Origin: Dugong dugon
Taxonomy: Eukaryota > Chordata > Mammalia > Sirenia > Dugongidae
Direction: 5' to 3'
DNA length: 64,000 bases
NCBI GenBank assembly: GCA_030035585.1
Contig: CM057461.1
Span: 4,786,501 to 4,850,500 of the forward strand
Shown here: positions 21,032 to 31,179 of the stretch, in pieces
Layout of the letters: each line of letters begins with the position of its first letter
How positions within the stretch are numbered: position 1 is the first letter of the stretch
Program-made: the position numbers and the translations under genes
Notes under the pieces: model-generated
What the model saw: the letters and a program-made list of their open reading frames with translations, nothing else
Databases searched by the model: none
What the model was told of the DNA's origin: nothing

Positions 21032-22201
21032 TCAATGAAAGCCTTTACTACAGCGGGGACACTTTTGGGTTGGAAGTTTAGTGTTGGCATTTTTGTTTTT
21101 TAACCTATGACAGTCCTTTTTAAAATGTCCAGGCTTACCGCACCCAAAACAGGTGGCAGTGGATGGACGGAGAGCTGCCGCTACTACTTGTGCCTTATGA
21201 GTTTCTGTGCCAACATTTTGACATGCTTTAATCATAGCATTCTCGTAAGCAAGCTGGAGACAAAGAACCTCAGCCGCTTGTTGATTGTCTACCTGTCCGG
21301 AGATTGCTGTTTGAAGGCGGTTTATAAAATCAATGTAAGGCTCATTTGCTGTTTGTCGGATAGTGGCAAAGGAGCCTGTAGGTGTTTTAGAGTCAGGGAC
21401 CTTACCCCATGCTTTAGTGGCAGCATTTGATGCTTGACTAAAAGTTTGTCTATTCATTTGGCTTTGGGCTTGGGGGGTAGAATAATTTCCACTACCCAGG
21501 AGCATATCAAGGCTGATAGGAATATTATGATTGAGATTGTCTATGGCATAAAGGTTACAATGTTCTTTATGTTCTTGGCTCCATACACTAAATTGAGCAG
21601 GGGTTAAAACTGTTCGCATCAAAAGGTTCCAATCCCATGGGGTCATCTCATAGTTCTGTCCTATAGCTTCTACATATCCTTTTGTAAAGGAAGACTGTAA
21701 ACCGTTTTCTATCATACTTTTACGGAGTTCTTTAAAAACTTGAAAATCAAGGCCATCGTGACGGGGCAGTCCTGATCTCTGAATGACAGGATACGCAGAA
21801 AGCCCCTCTTTCTCACAGCCCTCTCGCAAACATCTTTCCATAAGAGACTCATGTTGAGAGAAATCAGCCTTGGGAGGCATGAAAAAAGGGGGGTCGTAAA
21901 CATTTTCTTTACTAGGGGAGAGGGCAGAAGGAGCTGCCTGTAGGGACTGTAGAGCGAGGCGACAGTGATGCCAAGCAATGAGAACTGAAGCTGGGATGTT
22001 CATGTCACGAATGATGTTATCGATACGTTCCCATGCTTCTACATCAAGGTTTCCTCGTAGGGGATACCGTGGACAGGCAGACTCAATTAAAAGCAGAAGT
22101 TGGGTAAGAGCCTTTTCTGGCACCTGAAGCTTAGAGGCCTTTAACAATCCCAACAACTGAGTTTTGTGTTGACGCTGCTCAGGGGAAAGAGAATTCCCCA
22201 T
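21032..22201 (-). CDS. gag: ERV gag, truncated in nucleocapsid
   Basis: 389 codons from ATG (22199-22201). MGNS fits N-terminal myristoylation of matrix. The frame is open a further 54 codons upstream, but MGNS is the natural retroviral start. Matrix is about residues 1-100. Capsid likely begins near Pro138. The major homology region is near 282-296 (RQTANEPYIDFINRL). The first zinc knuckle is intact (C351, C354, H359, C364). The second has C381, C384 and H389, and then a TGA where a Trp codon would be expected. A few codons later the sequence jumps into integrase. No pro frame follows. Gag could still be translated, but its nucleocapsid is incomplete. Confidence 0.92.
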   Translation of the reverse strand: MGNSLSPEQRQHKTQLLGLLKASKLQVPEKALTQLLLLIESACPRYPLRGNLDVEAWERIDNIIRDMNIPASVLIAWHHCRLALQSLQAAPSALSPSKENVYDPPFFMPPKADFSQHESLMERCLREGCEKEGLSAYPVIQRSGLPRHDGLDFQVFKELRKSMIENGLQSSFTKGYVEAIGQNYEMTPWDWNLLMRTVLTPAQFSVWSQEHKEHCNLYAIDNLNHNIPISLDMLLGSGNYSTPQAQSQMNRQTFSQASNAATKAWGKVPDSKTPTGSFATIRQTANEPYIDFINRLQTAISGQVDNQQAAEVLCLQLAYENAMIKACQNVGTETHKAQVVAAALRPSTATCFGCGKPGHFKKDCHRLKNKNANTKLPTQKCPRCSKGFH

Positions 22202-22470
22202 AGCGAGGAAGAAACGGAAAAATGAAGAAAAGAATGATAGGAAAGCTCCTGGCCTGAAGCCTGAAATCCCTTGAGAGCGTTCAGGAAAGCCCAGCCACCC
22301 TTGAGCTGTAAAACCCAGCCTGAATTGAGAGCGTTCGGAAAGGCTTCCGGAAAGCCTTGCCACTCTTGGGCTATGAATCCTAGCCTGATACGGACGCGCG
22401 TCCTATACTTAACCCCTAAAGGGATTTGAGTGCGAGGGCGTTTGTAGCTCCGATGAAGATCCCTCAGATC
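22202..22470 (-). other. ERV leader with a tandem duplication
   Basis: About 270 nt between the primer site and gag ATG. Two ~64-bp near-copies lie side by side (plus strand about 22262-22322 and 22322-22386), sharing 'ttgagagcgttc.ggaaag', 'gccac.cttg.gct' and 'cctga'. This is where packaging and splice-donor signals normally sit; the role of the duplication is unknown. Confidence 0.7.
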
Positions 22471-22487
22471 CCTCACACGGGGCACCA
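22471..22487 (-). promoter_or_regulatory. ERV primer-binding site, elongator tRNA-Met
   Basis: On the minus strand TGGTGCCCCGTGTGAGG lies two bases after the 5' LTR. It is complementary to the 3' end (CCTCACACGGGGCA plus CCA) of mammalian elongator tRNA-Met(CAT) as I know it, over 17 nt. Confidence 0.87.
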
Positions 22488-22489
22488 TC

Positions 22490-22831
22490 TGTCGCAGCAG
22501 CGACGGTAATCGGGACGGCGAAGACAGTAACCAACTGCACAACTCTTACAGAGAAGTGGGGCCAGGAGGGTCACTCTGAGGAGTCGACCCGGCTTCAGTC
22601 CCAGGAGTTTATTTTATAGTCAATACAACAAGCAATAAATCAATTAACAAAACAATGGGCTTTGAGTACGGGCAAAGGTCAATCAGTAAAGGGACAATAG
22701 GTTTGGGAAAACACATCCGGACAAGTATCGACATGTTGGAGACAAGTCTCAACATGCTGTGCAGCATAGAGGCCTGTGGGGGCTGCAGTTGTCAATAGTG
22801 CAGCCATGTTTAAATGGCATATATCCCCACA
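22490..22831 (-). repeat. ERV 5' LTR
   Basis: 342 bp with TG...CA ends. In retroviral sense it starts TGTGGGGATAT and ends CGCTGCTGCGACA. It keeps the 13 bp lost from the 3' LTR. Short for a betaretrovirus-like element. Confidence 0.95.
22608..22618 (-). promoter_or_regulatory. Overlapping TATA box and poly(A) signal in LTR
   Basis: On the minus strand TATAAAATAAA. TATAAAA (22612-22618) is a TATA box and AATAAA (22608-22613) a polyadenylation signal, sharing two bases. The same 11-mer is kept in the other LTR at 17386-17396. Confidence 0.82.
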
Positions 22832-25592
22832 CACCACATATTAGGTAACAAAGCAAGCCTTGATGAATTTTAAAAGATTGAAATCATACAAAGTATTTTC
22901 TCTGATCACAATGGAGTGAAGCTAAAAATCAGTCACAGAAAAAAACCTGGAAGATACACAAACGTATGGAAATCAAACAACACACTATTAAACTACCAGT
23001 GGGCCAAGGAAGAAATCAAAAGAGAAACTACAAGTTTCCTAGAGTTAAAAGAAAATGAAAACACAACACACCGAGACTCATGGGATACAGCGAAGGCAGT
23101 CCTCAGAGGGAAACTTAAATAGAAATAAATACCTGCATGAAAACAGAAGAAAGGTCTCAAATTAACAGCCTAACTCAACAACTCCAGGAAATAGAAAGAG
23201 AAGAGCAAACTAAGCCTAAACCTACCAGAAGAAAAAAAATAACAAAGATCAGAGCAGAAATACAAAAAATTGAAAACAGAAAACCAACAGAGAGAACCAA
23301 TAAAACCAGAAGTTGGTTCTTTGAAAAGATCAATAAAATTAACAAACCTTTAACTAGACTGACAAAGAAAAGATGCAAATGACCAAAATGAAAAAGGGGA
23401 CTTTATAACTGACTCAACAGAAATAAAGAGAACTATGACAGAATACTATGAAAAATTGTACAGCAACAAACTGGATAACCTAGATGAAAAGGACAAATTC
23501 TTAGAAGCACAAAAACTACCCAAACTGACTCAAGAGGAAGTAGAAAGTCTCAACAAACCCATAGCAAGTAAAGAGATCAAATCAGTGATCAAAAACCTCC
23601 CAGCAACAACAAAAAAAGTCCCAGACCATTGTCTTCACTGGGGAATTCTGCCAAATATTTAGAGAAGAGTTGACATCGATACTGTCTAAACTCCTCCAAA
23701 AGATGGTGAAAGAATTAATACTCCCTATTTCATTCTATGAAGCAAACATAACCCTGATACCTAAACCAGACAAAGACACCACAAGAAAAGAAAACCACAG
23801 GCCAATATCTCTTATGAATATGGATGCAAAAATCATCAACAAAATACTAGCAAACAGAATCCAACAGCATATTAAGAGAGTCATACACCATGACTAAGTA
23901 GGATTTATTCCAGGAAGGCAGGGAAGTTTCAACATTAGAAAATCAATCAACATAATACACCACATCAATAGAACAAAGGAAAAGAACCACATGATCATCT
24001 CTGTGGATGCAGAAAAAGCGTTTGATAAAATCAACACCCTTTCTTGATGAAAACATTAAAGAAGATTGGAATAGAAGGGAAATTCCTCAATATGATTCAG
24101 GGCATATATGAAAAGCCAACAGCCAACATTACACTTAATGGAGAAAGACGGAGAACTTTCCCCCTGATATCAAGAACCAGATAAGGGTGCCCAGTCTCAC
24201 CACTTCTATTCAGTATTGTATTAGAAGTCCTAGCCAGAGTAAAATGACAAGAAAAATAAATAAAAAGTGTCTAGATTGGAAAAGAAGAAGTAAAATTATC
24301 TCTATTTGCAGATGATATCCTTTATATAGAAAATCCCAAAGAATCCACAAGAAAACTTCTAAAGCTAATAGAAGAATTCAGCAAAGTTGCAGGGTACAGG
24401 GTTAACAAACAAAAATCAGTTTGGTTTCTATATACCAGCAATGAGCAACCTGAAAGGGAAATTAGGGAAACAGTTCCATTTACAATATCATCTAACAGAA
24501 TAAAATACCTAGGAATAAATCTAACTAGAGTTGTGAAGGACTTATACAATGAAAACTATAAAACATTGCTGAAAGAGAATAAAGAAGACTTAAACAAACA
24601 GAAAGATGTTCCATGTTCATGCATTTGGAAGACTTAATGTTGTTAAGATGTCAGTACTACCCAAAGTGATCTATAGATTCAACACAATCCCTATCAACAT
24701 TGCAACAGCTTTCTTTACAGAAAAAGAAAAACCAATCCTCAACTTTATATGGAATGGCAAGAGGCACATGATAGCTAAAACAATACTGAAAGAGAAGAAC
24801 AAAGTAGGAGGACTCACACTCCTGACTTTAAAACATACTATACAGCTACAGTAATCAAAACAGCCTGGTACTGGTATACCAGTAGACACATAGACCAATG
24901 GAATAGAACTGAGAGTCCAGAAATAAACCCACACGTTTATGGCCAACTGACTTTTGACAAGAGTGCTAAGTCCATTCAATGGAGAAAGAAGAGTCTCTTC
25001 AATAAACAGTGCTGGGAAAATTGAATTTCCACATGCAGAAAAATGAAATAGGATCCATGCCTCACAATCCACACAAAAACAAATTTAAAATGGATTAAGG
25101 ACCCAAATGTGAAAACTAAAACCTCAAAATTCTTAGAAGAAAAAGCAGGAGCAACACTGTTAGGCCTAGCTTTTAATAATGGATTGTCTAACATAATAAC
25201 AAAAGCACAAACAGTAAAAGACAAAATAAATAAATAGGATCTTTTTATTATTATTATAATTTTTAATAAAAAATTAAAAACTTTTGTTCATCAAAAAACT
25301 TAACCAAAAAAAGTAAAAAAGACAAGCCACCTCCTGGGAGAATATCTTCAGAAACCATATATCCGACAAGAATCTAATAACCAAAATATATATACAATTT
25401 CAACAACTTAACAAGAAAAAGACAAATAGCTCAATCATAAAATAGGCAAAGTACTTGAATAGACATTTCGCCAAAGAGGACATTCAAATGGCCACCAAAC
25501 ACATGAGAAGATGCTCAGCATCATTAGCCATAAGAAAAATGCAAAGCAAAACCACAATGAGATACCATTTCACTCTCACTAGGATGTTATCA
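22832..25592 (+). pseudogene. L1 ORF2 remnant, RT part (right of ERV)
   Basis: Direct continuation of the L1 at 16905-17266. 'caccacatattaggtaacaa' resumes the end of the endonuclease region. Frame fragments follow through the RT domain, including the catalytic motif LFADD (about 24301-24316), then the C-terminal region ('tggtactggtataccagtag', 'aatggaatagaactgagagt'). Many stops and frameshifts. It is cut at 25593 by an RTE tail. Confidence 0.9.
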
Positions 25593-25797
25593 GGAAGGAC
25601 GACTCCCTGGAGAAGGACATCATTCCTGGTAAAGTAGAGGATCAGGGAAAGAGAGGAAGACCTTCAATGAGATGGATTGACACAGTGGCTGCAACAATAG
25701 GCTCAAACACAGCAGTGATTGTGAAGATGGTGCAGGACCGGGCAGTGTTTCATTCTGTTGTATACGGGGCCACTATGAGTAGGACAATAACAACATC
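25593..25797 (+). mobile_element. RTE1 3' tail inserted in L1
   Basis: 'gactccctggagaaggacat', 'gaggaagaccttcaatgaga', 'gatggtgcaggaccgggcag' and 'tgagtaggacaataacaaca' are RTE 3' sequence. L1 resumes at 'gggtggttaagatacaaaaa'. 'atcagg' appears on both sides. Confidence 0.88.
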
Positions 25798-26335
25798 AGG
25801 GTGGTTAAGATACAAAAAACAGAAAATAACAAATGTAGGCAAGGATGTGGGGAAATTGGAACCTTTATCCATTGCTGGTGGGAACGCAAAATGGTACAGC
25901 TATTGTGGAAAACAGGGTGGCGGTCCTCAAAAAACTAAAAATAGAACTACCATATGACTCAGCAATTCCACTTCTAGGTATATACCCAAGAGACTTGAAA
26001 GCAGAGACTCAAGCACAGACTTGTACACCAATGTTCACTGCAGATATTTTCAATAGCCAAAAAGTGGAAACAAATGCCATCAACAGATGAATGGATAAAA
26101 CAATGTGGTACATACATACAATGGAATACTACTCAGCCAGCAGGAGAAATGAAATCTTGATGCATGCTATACAGTATTGATGGAGCTTGAAGTTATTATG
26201 CCGAGTGAAATAAATCAATCACAAAAGGACAAATATTGTATGAACTCACTTACAAAGTAGACAAGAAAAGGCAAATGTACAGAAACCAAAGTTTATTAGG
26301 AGTTATCAGGGACAGGTGGGAGTGGGAAAAAGGGG
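25798..26335 (+). mobile_element. L1 ORF2 3' end, continued
   Basis: L1 continues: 'gcaaggatgtggggaaattgg', 'aattccacttctaggtatat', 'acaatggaatactactcagcc'. The 3' UTR follows and is interrupted at 26336 by an antisense MaLR LTR. Confidence 0.85.
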
Positions 26336-26856
26336 TGTCTTAGTCATCCAGTGTTGCTATAACAGAAATACCACAAGTGAATGGCTTTAACAAACAGAAG
26401 TTTATTCTCTCACAGTCTAGTAGGCTAGAAGTCTAAATTCAGGACACCAGCTCCAGGGAAAGACTTTCTCTCTCTGTTGCCTCTGGAGGAAGGTCCTTGT
26501 CATCCATCTTCCCCTGGTCTAGGAGCTTCTCTACACAGGAACCCTGGCTCCAAAGGACACGCTCTGCTCCCGGCACACTTTCTTGGTGGTATGCTGTCCC
26601 CATGTCTCTCTGCTTGCCCCTATCTTTTATATCTCAAAAGAGGTTGGCTTAAAACACGATCTAATCTTGTAGATTCAGTCCTGCCTCTTTAACATAAATG
26701 CCGCTAATCCCACCTCGTTAACATCACAGAGGTAGTATTTACAACACGTAGGAAAATCACATCAGATGACAAAATGGTAGACAGTCACATAATATTGGGA
26801 ATCATGGACTATTCAAGTTGACACACATTTTTGGAAGACACAATTCAATCCTGAAT
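26336..26856 (-). mobile_element. MaLR (MLT1-type) LTR inserted in L1 3' UTR
   Basis: On the plus strand it starts 'tgtcttagtcatccagtgttgctataac', with 'tttattctctcacagtctag', and ends 'acacaattcaatcctgaa'. This is the antisense of a MaLR LTR. It is the same subfamily as 41024-41514. G-rich flanks are compatible with a short target duplication. Confidence 0.85.
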
Positions 26857-26968
26857 GGGGGGTTAATGGTAATTATGCGTAGGGTTGCACAGCCAATTAT
26901 TGTAATCGCTGTCAATAAATTATACACCTGTAAAAAGTTGAATTGGTAAAAAAAAAAAAAAAAAAAAG
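26857..26968 (+). mobile_element. L1 terminal 3' UTR with poly(A)
   Basis: 'gttgcacagccaattattgt ... tacacctgtaaaaagttgaa' followed by an A-run at about 26949-26967. This ends the L1 that begins near 16905. Confidence 0.85.
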
Positions 26969-28150
26969 TTTGCTCTGTGAAAGACCCTATTAAGAGGATG
27001 GAAAGACAAGCTATAAACTGGGAGAAAACATTTGCAAATCACGTAATTGACAAAGGACTAGTATCCAGAACATATAAAGAACCTTCAAAACTCCATAGTT
27101 TAAAAAAAAAAATCCAATGAAAAGACATTTCACCAAAGAAGAGGCAAAAACATGAAGAGTCGTTTCACCAAAGAAGATAATACAGATGGCAAATAAGCAC
27201 ACGAGAAGCTGTTCAACACCAATAGTCATCAGGGAAATGAAAATTAAAACAATCGTGCACTATCACTGCACACCTGTCAGGGTGGCTAAAATAAAAAATA
27301 GCCACAATACCAACTGCTGGCAAGAATGTGGATAGACTGGATCCCTTGTCCTTTGCTAGTGGGATTGCAAAATGGTACAGCCACTCTGGAAAACAATTGA
27401 GCAGTTTCTTATAAAACTAAATGTGCAGTTTTACCTTACAACCCACTCTTAGACATTCATCCCAGAGACATGAAAACGTATTTTCACACACAAACCTGTT
27501 CAGGAATGTTTAGAGCTGCTTTGTTTGCAATTGCCAAATACTGCAAATAATTAAAATGCCCTTTAACAGGTAAACAGTTAAACTGTCAAACGTTTAGATC
27601 ATGGAATACTACTCAGCAATAAAAGGAACCAACCAGTGATACACCCAACAACTTGGATAAATCTCAAGGGAATTACCCTAAGTGAAAAAGCCAATCAGGT
27701 ACAGTGTTATGATTCAATACATATCATATTCTCAAAATGACAAAAATAGAGAACAAATTGGTGACTTCCAGGGATTAGGGACAGGGAGTGGGGTGCAGTT
27801 ACAAAGCGATAACACTGGGAATTCCTTTGTGGCAATGGAACAGTTGTGTATCTTGACTGTGGTGGTGGTTACATGAATCTATGCATGTGATAAAATTGTG
27901 TAGAACTACACACACACACAAAAAAAAAAAAAAAACTGGTGAAATCTGAATATGGTCCTGGTCTAGTTTCCTGTATTGAATCACTGTCAATTCCCTACTT
28001 TTGATATTGTGCTCTAGTTATGTAAGATGTTATCACTGGGGTAATATCTGAGTGATGTTATCCAGGTGAAGGGTACCCGGGGACTTTCTCTGTACTGTTT
28101 TTGCAACTTCCTATGGGTCTATCATTATTTCAAACAAGAGGTTTTTTTAA
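26969..28150 (+). mobile_element. Older L1 3' part
   Basis: A second L1 begins right after the poly(A): 'ctctgtgaaagaccctatta', 'atggaatactactcagcaat', then a 3' UTR with 'gtggtggttacatgaatcta' and an ACACAC/A-run near 27909-27935. Same subfamily as 42590-43610. No intact frame. Confidence 0.85.
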
Positions 28151-29202
28151 AAGGAAAAATATTAATGAAATAATAGTACAGGTGATTCATGAATACAGAA
28201 GAAAATTGATAATGATGGCACAGACACACCGGAAGACTGGGACTCACCGGTCCTCTGTTTGCTGGGGCTCTTGTCCACCAGGAGCAGGGCCTCTGGGCAT
28301 CTCAGTCTTAGGCACCCCGTGGACATCAGAAGCAAAACCCAAGCTCTTCCTTGGCTCAGGATGAGGTCAAATTTAAAATCACAGTAGCCTCCAAGTCCAA
28401 ATGAGCCAACTCTCTCACCGGCCGGAGGCCTTGTTTGAAGTTAACTGACATTGAATTGAATGACAAAGCAGATGTCTCTGTGACAAGGGCAGCCTCAGAC
28501 AGAAATACCACATTTCATCACCTGGAAGACACACAATTGCAAAAGCACCATTATTTTTTGTTCCACTCTGAAAAGAAAATATGCTGCCAATTAAACCATG
28601 ACACAATCCTTTTTTATCACTTAGAATTTTTAATTTTACTTATTCAAAGAGCTCTTTTAGACTTAATTAGACAGATTTTTATCACGTATTACTATTGTGC
28701 ATACATAAAAATGAAAATACAAGTGAAATAAATTGGTTGTTATTCCCCATACTTCTTTACATTCTGAGCCCAGCTCTTCTGAGTCACTTTTCAATTCAGA
28801 CTCATCGATGTCTGGGTTTTTTTCCACACTCTATCATCCTCTGTGCATTGATCCAAGAACACTAATGATGTGGCATTTTGTAAAAGAATCTATAAAAGGA
28901 TTAAAAGTCATTAGTGCTGGGCTCATAAGCAGACGTTAAAATTATGGATCATTTTTCTACAGTGGGTCCCACTTTAGCAATGTTGCTAAATATTTCTAAT
29001 TTGCCCTAGTTCTCCTCTCTGTCCCTATAACTGTTCACAGGGTTAAATCCAAACAATCCAGAATTTTCTACCTTCCAGCAGGCTGACACCTGGTCAGTGC
29101 ATGTTAGTTACATGTGTCAGGTGCAGGAGGGAACTCCAGGCATGGAGGCTCTTGATTCTGATGTTCACACATGCACAGGCAATCCAACTATGTCATGGCC
29201 TG
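28151..29202. other. Unclassified, AT-rich sequence
   Basis: No gene. The 28440-28720 part ('gacttaattagacagatttttatcacg') looks like single-copy, possibly conserved non-coding DNA. Confidence 0.4.
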
Positions 29203-29653
29203 CCACAGACTGAACTGTGCCACCCGAAAAGATACACTGAAATCCTAACCCCCCGATATCTGAGAATATGACTTTGCTTGGAAATAGGACCTTTGAAGAT
29301 GTTATCAGTTAAGATGAGCTCATACTGGAGTAGGGTGGGCCCTAGTCCCATATGAGTGGTGTCCTATAAAAGGGGAGAAGAGAGAAACACAGAGAGATGG
29401 CCACGTGAAGACAGAGGCAGAGACTGGATTGTGCACCTAAAAGACAAGAACACCAAGGATCACTGGCCATTACCAGAAGCTTGGGGAGAGGCATGGAACA
29501 GATTCTCCCTCAAAGCCCTTAGAAGGAATTAACATGGCTGACACCCTGATTTTGCACTTCTGGCCTGCAGAACTGTGAGACGATAAATTTCTATTCTTAT
29601 AAGCCATCCAGTTTGTGGTAGTTTGTTACAGCAGCTTCAGAAAACTAATACAC
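29203..29653 (+). mobile_element. MaLR (MLT1-type) LTR
   Basis: Sense LTR: 'actgaactgtgccacccgaa', 'gagatggccacgtgaagaca', 'tctggcctgcagaactgtgag', 'gtttgttacagcagcttcag', ending 'aactaataca'. Confidence 0.85.
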
Positions 29654-29747
29654 ACCCTCAGTAAGACATCATGCACTGTAAGACCCATCCTAATTTCAGA
29701 AATGCAAATGTGAAAAAAAGTTGTCCATCTTAAAAATAATGAAATGC

Positions 29748-30210
29748 TATAGAAGTAGCCTGATCAAAGGAAGGGTAAAATGCAGAAAAGAATTCAAATT
29801 GTCATGGAGTCTAGACTTTCTGGAGCCATGGAGGCTGCATGAACCCCTGAAATTATTTCCCTGAGATAACCTTTAAACCTTCAACCAAAAATATCCTCTG
29901 AAGTCTTCTTTAAACCAAAAACAGTTTAGCTTAACTAGTAAAGAATGCCTGCCTTAAGCATTGTGCTCTTTTAAAGAACTATCTATATGGGATCAAACTG
30001 ACAACAGCAACTCAAAAGGTTAGATAGGAAACTTAGGGGACAGAGAGTTTGTTTTATTAGGGGAGGAACCATTCATAAATGGAGGGTGAGAATAGCTATA
30101 CAACTTGAAAAATATAATCAATGTCACTGAATTGTACATGTATAAATTGTTGAATTGGTGTATGTTCTGCTGTGCATATTTTAAACAACAAAAAAATTAA
30201 ATAAATTCTT
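29748..30210 (+). mobile_element. Unnamed repeat A, copy 1, with 18-bp TSD
   Basis: 463 bp ending in an A-rich tail, between perfect 18-mers TTAAAAATAATGAAATGC (29730-29747 and 30211-30228). The site TT|AAAA fits L1 endonuclease. The body is shared with 44325-44795 and 52369-52754 ('tctagactttctggagc', 'ctctgaagtcttctttaaacc', 'gaattgtacatgt'). Non-coding; probably an L1 3' UTR subfamily. Confidence 0.88.
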
Positions 30211-30284
30211 TTAAAAATAATGAAATGCAGTAAGTAGACAAATAAACTAAATAATTTCAGATGGTTGTTAAGTGCTTATGGGAA

Positions 30285-30410
30285 AAATAAAGTAGGGGAA
30301 TACAGTCAAGAGCGGGTGGAGAGAGGCTGAGAGAGAAGACCTTTCTTAGGAGGTGATATTTCAGAAGAATCAGAAGAATAAAAAGGCATCAGGCAAGGCA
30401 AAATCAGGGG
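30285..30410 (-). repeat. L2 remnant
   Basis: 'ctttcttaggaggtgatatttc' with neighbouring sequence matches antisense L2 3' region. Short and worn. Confidence 0.5.
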
Positions 30411-30657
30411 GAAAATATCCCTCCATGTATCTGTCAGGGTAGGTTAGACCAAGACACAGAACAAAACAATTCGCAAGTCTAGGGGCTTAAGACAATGAGG
30501 GTTTGTTCTAACTTCTACTTCCTGGCCATAAGAAGTATCTTCCTCACTTCAAGACCCAAGACTGATAGACAAGCCACTGTCTGGAATAGTGCCAGTTGCC
30601 ACAGCAAAGGAAAAGGGGACGGGTGAATTCTACATCATCACCCATCTGTCAATTTGT

Positions 30658-31040
30658 TGTACTGTGGTGGCTTGAGTGTTGTTGTGATACCGGAAGCTAT
30701 GCCACCAGAATTTCAAACACCAGGAGGATCATCTATGGTGGACAGGTTTCAGTGGATCTTTCAGACTAAGACAGATGAAGAAAGGCCTGTTGATCTACTT
30801 CCAAAAATTACCCAATGAAAACCATATGGATCACAACAGAATATTGTCTGATATAGTGCTGAAAGATGAGACCCCTGGGTTGGAAGTCACTCAAAATATG
30901 CAGGGGCTGGAACAATGGACTTGAGCATGTCGATGATCTTGAAGATGGTGCAAGACCAGACAATGTTTTGTTCTGTTGTACATGGGCTCACCATGAGTTG
31001 GAACCAACTCAATGGCAACTAACAACAACAACAACAACAA
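30658..31040 (+). mobile_element. RTE-derived non-autonomous element, headless
   Basis: RTE 5' UTR sequence ('actgtggtggcttgagtgtt ... cagtggatctttcagactaag') joined directly to the RTE 3' tail ('gatggtgcaagaccagacaa ... caaca repeats'). There is no coding middle. Same body as the tRNA-Gly-headed elements at 40490 and 48181, without the tRNA head. Confidence 0.85.
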
Positions 31041-31121
31041 ATTCTACACTGGCTCTGAAAGCTCCTGTCTAGAAATGGCACATGTCCCTTCTGCTCACAT
31101 TAGCTTAGTAAAAACAAGTTA

Positions 31122-31178
31122 CTAGGATTGCTACAAATTGGAATCAACTCGATGGCAATGGATTTGGTTTTTTTTAGG
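31122..31178 (+). mobile_element. AfroSINE 3' fragment
   Basis: 'ttgctacaaattggaatcaactcgatggc' then 'ggatttggttttttt' is the SINE 3' end only. Confidence 0.8.
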
Positions 31179-31179
31179 G

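Larger units (their letters stand above)
17267..22831 (-). mobile_element. Betaretrovirus-like ERV with Met primer site
   Basis: A 5.57 kb provirus in reverse orientation. Order in its own sense: 5' LTR (22831-22490), tRNA-Met primer site, leader, gag, internal deletion, integrase remnant, env, tandem-repeat region, polypurine tract, 3' LTR (17595-17267). The host L1 carries CACCAC on both sides (17261-17266 and 22832-22837), a 6-bp duplication usual for class II ERVs. By eye the LTRs differ at about 13 of some 328 aligned sites (about 4%) plus two indels, so the insertion is far younger than the L1. Methionine priming is known for the HML-5 group; kinship to it is inference. Protease, RT and RNase H are deleted. 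Confidence 0.93.

Noticed and set aside
21712-22542. Other-frame ORFs overlapping gag (21712-21978, 22141-22542) as accessory ERV genes
   Set aside because: They lie in alternate frames of gag and its leader and resemble nothing; they are shadows of the real frame.
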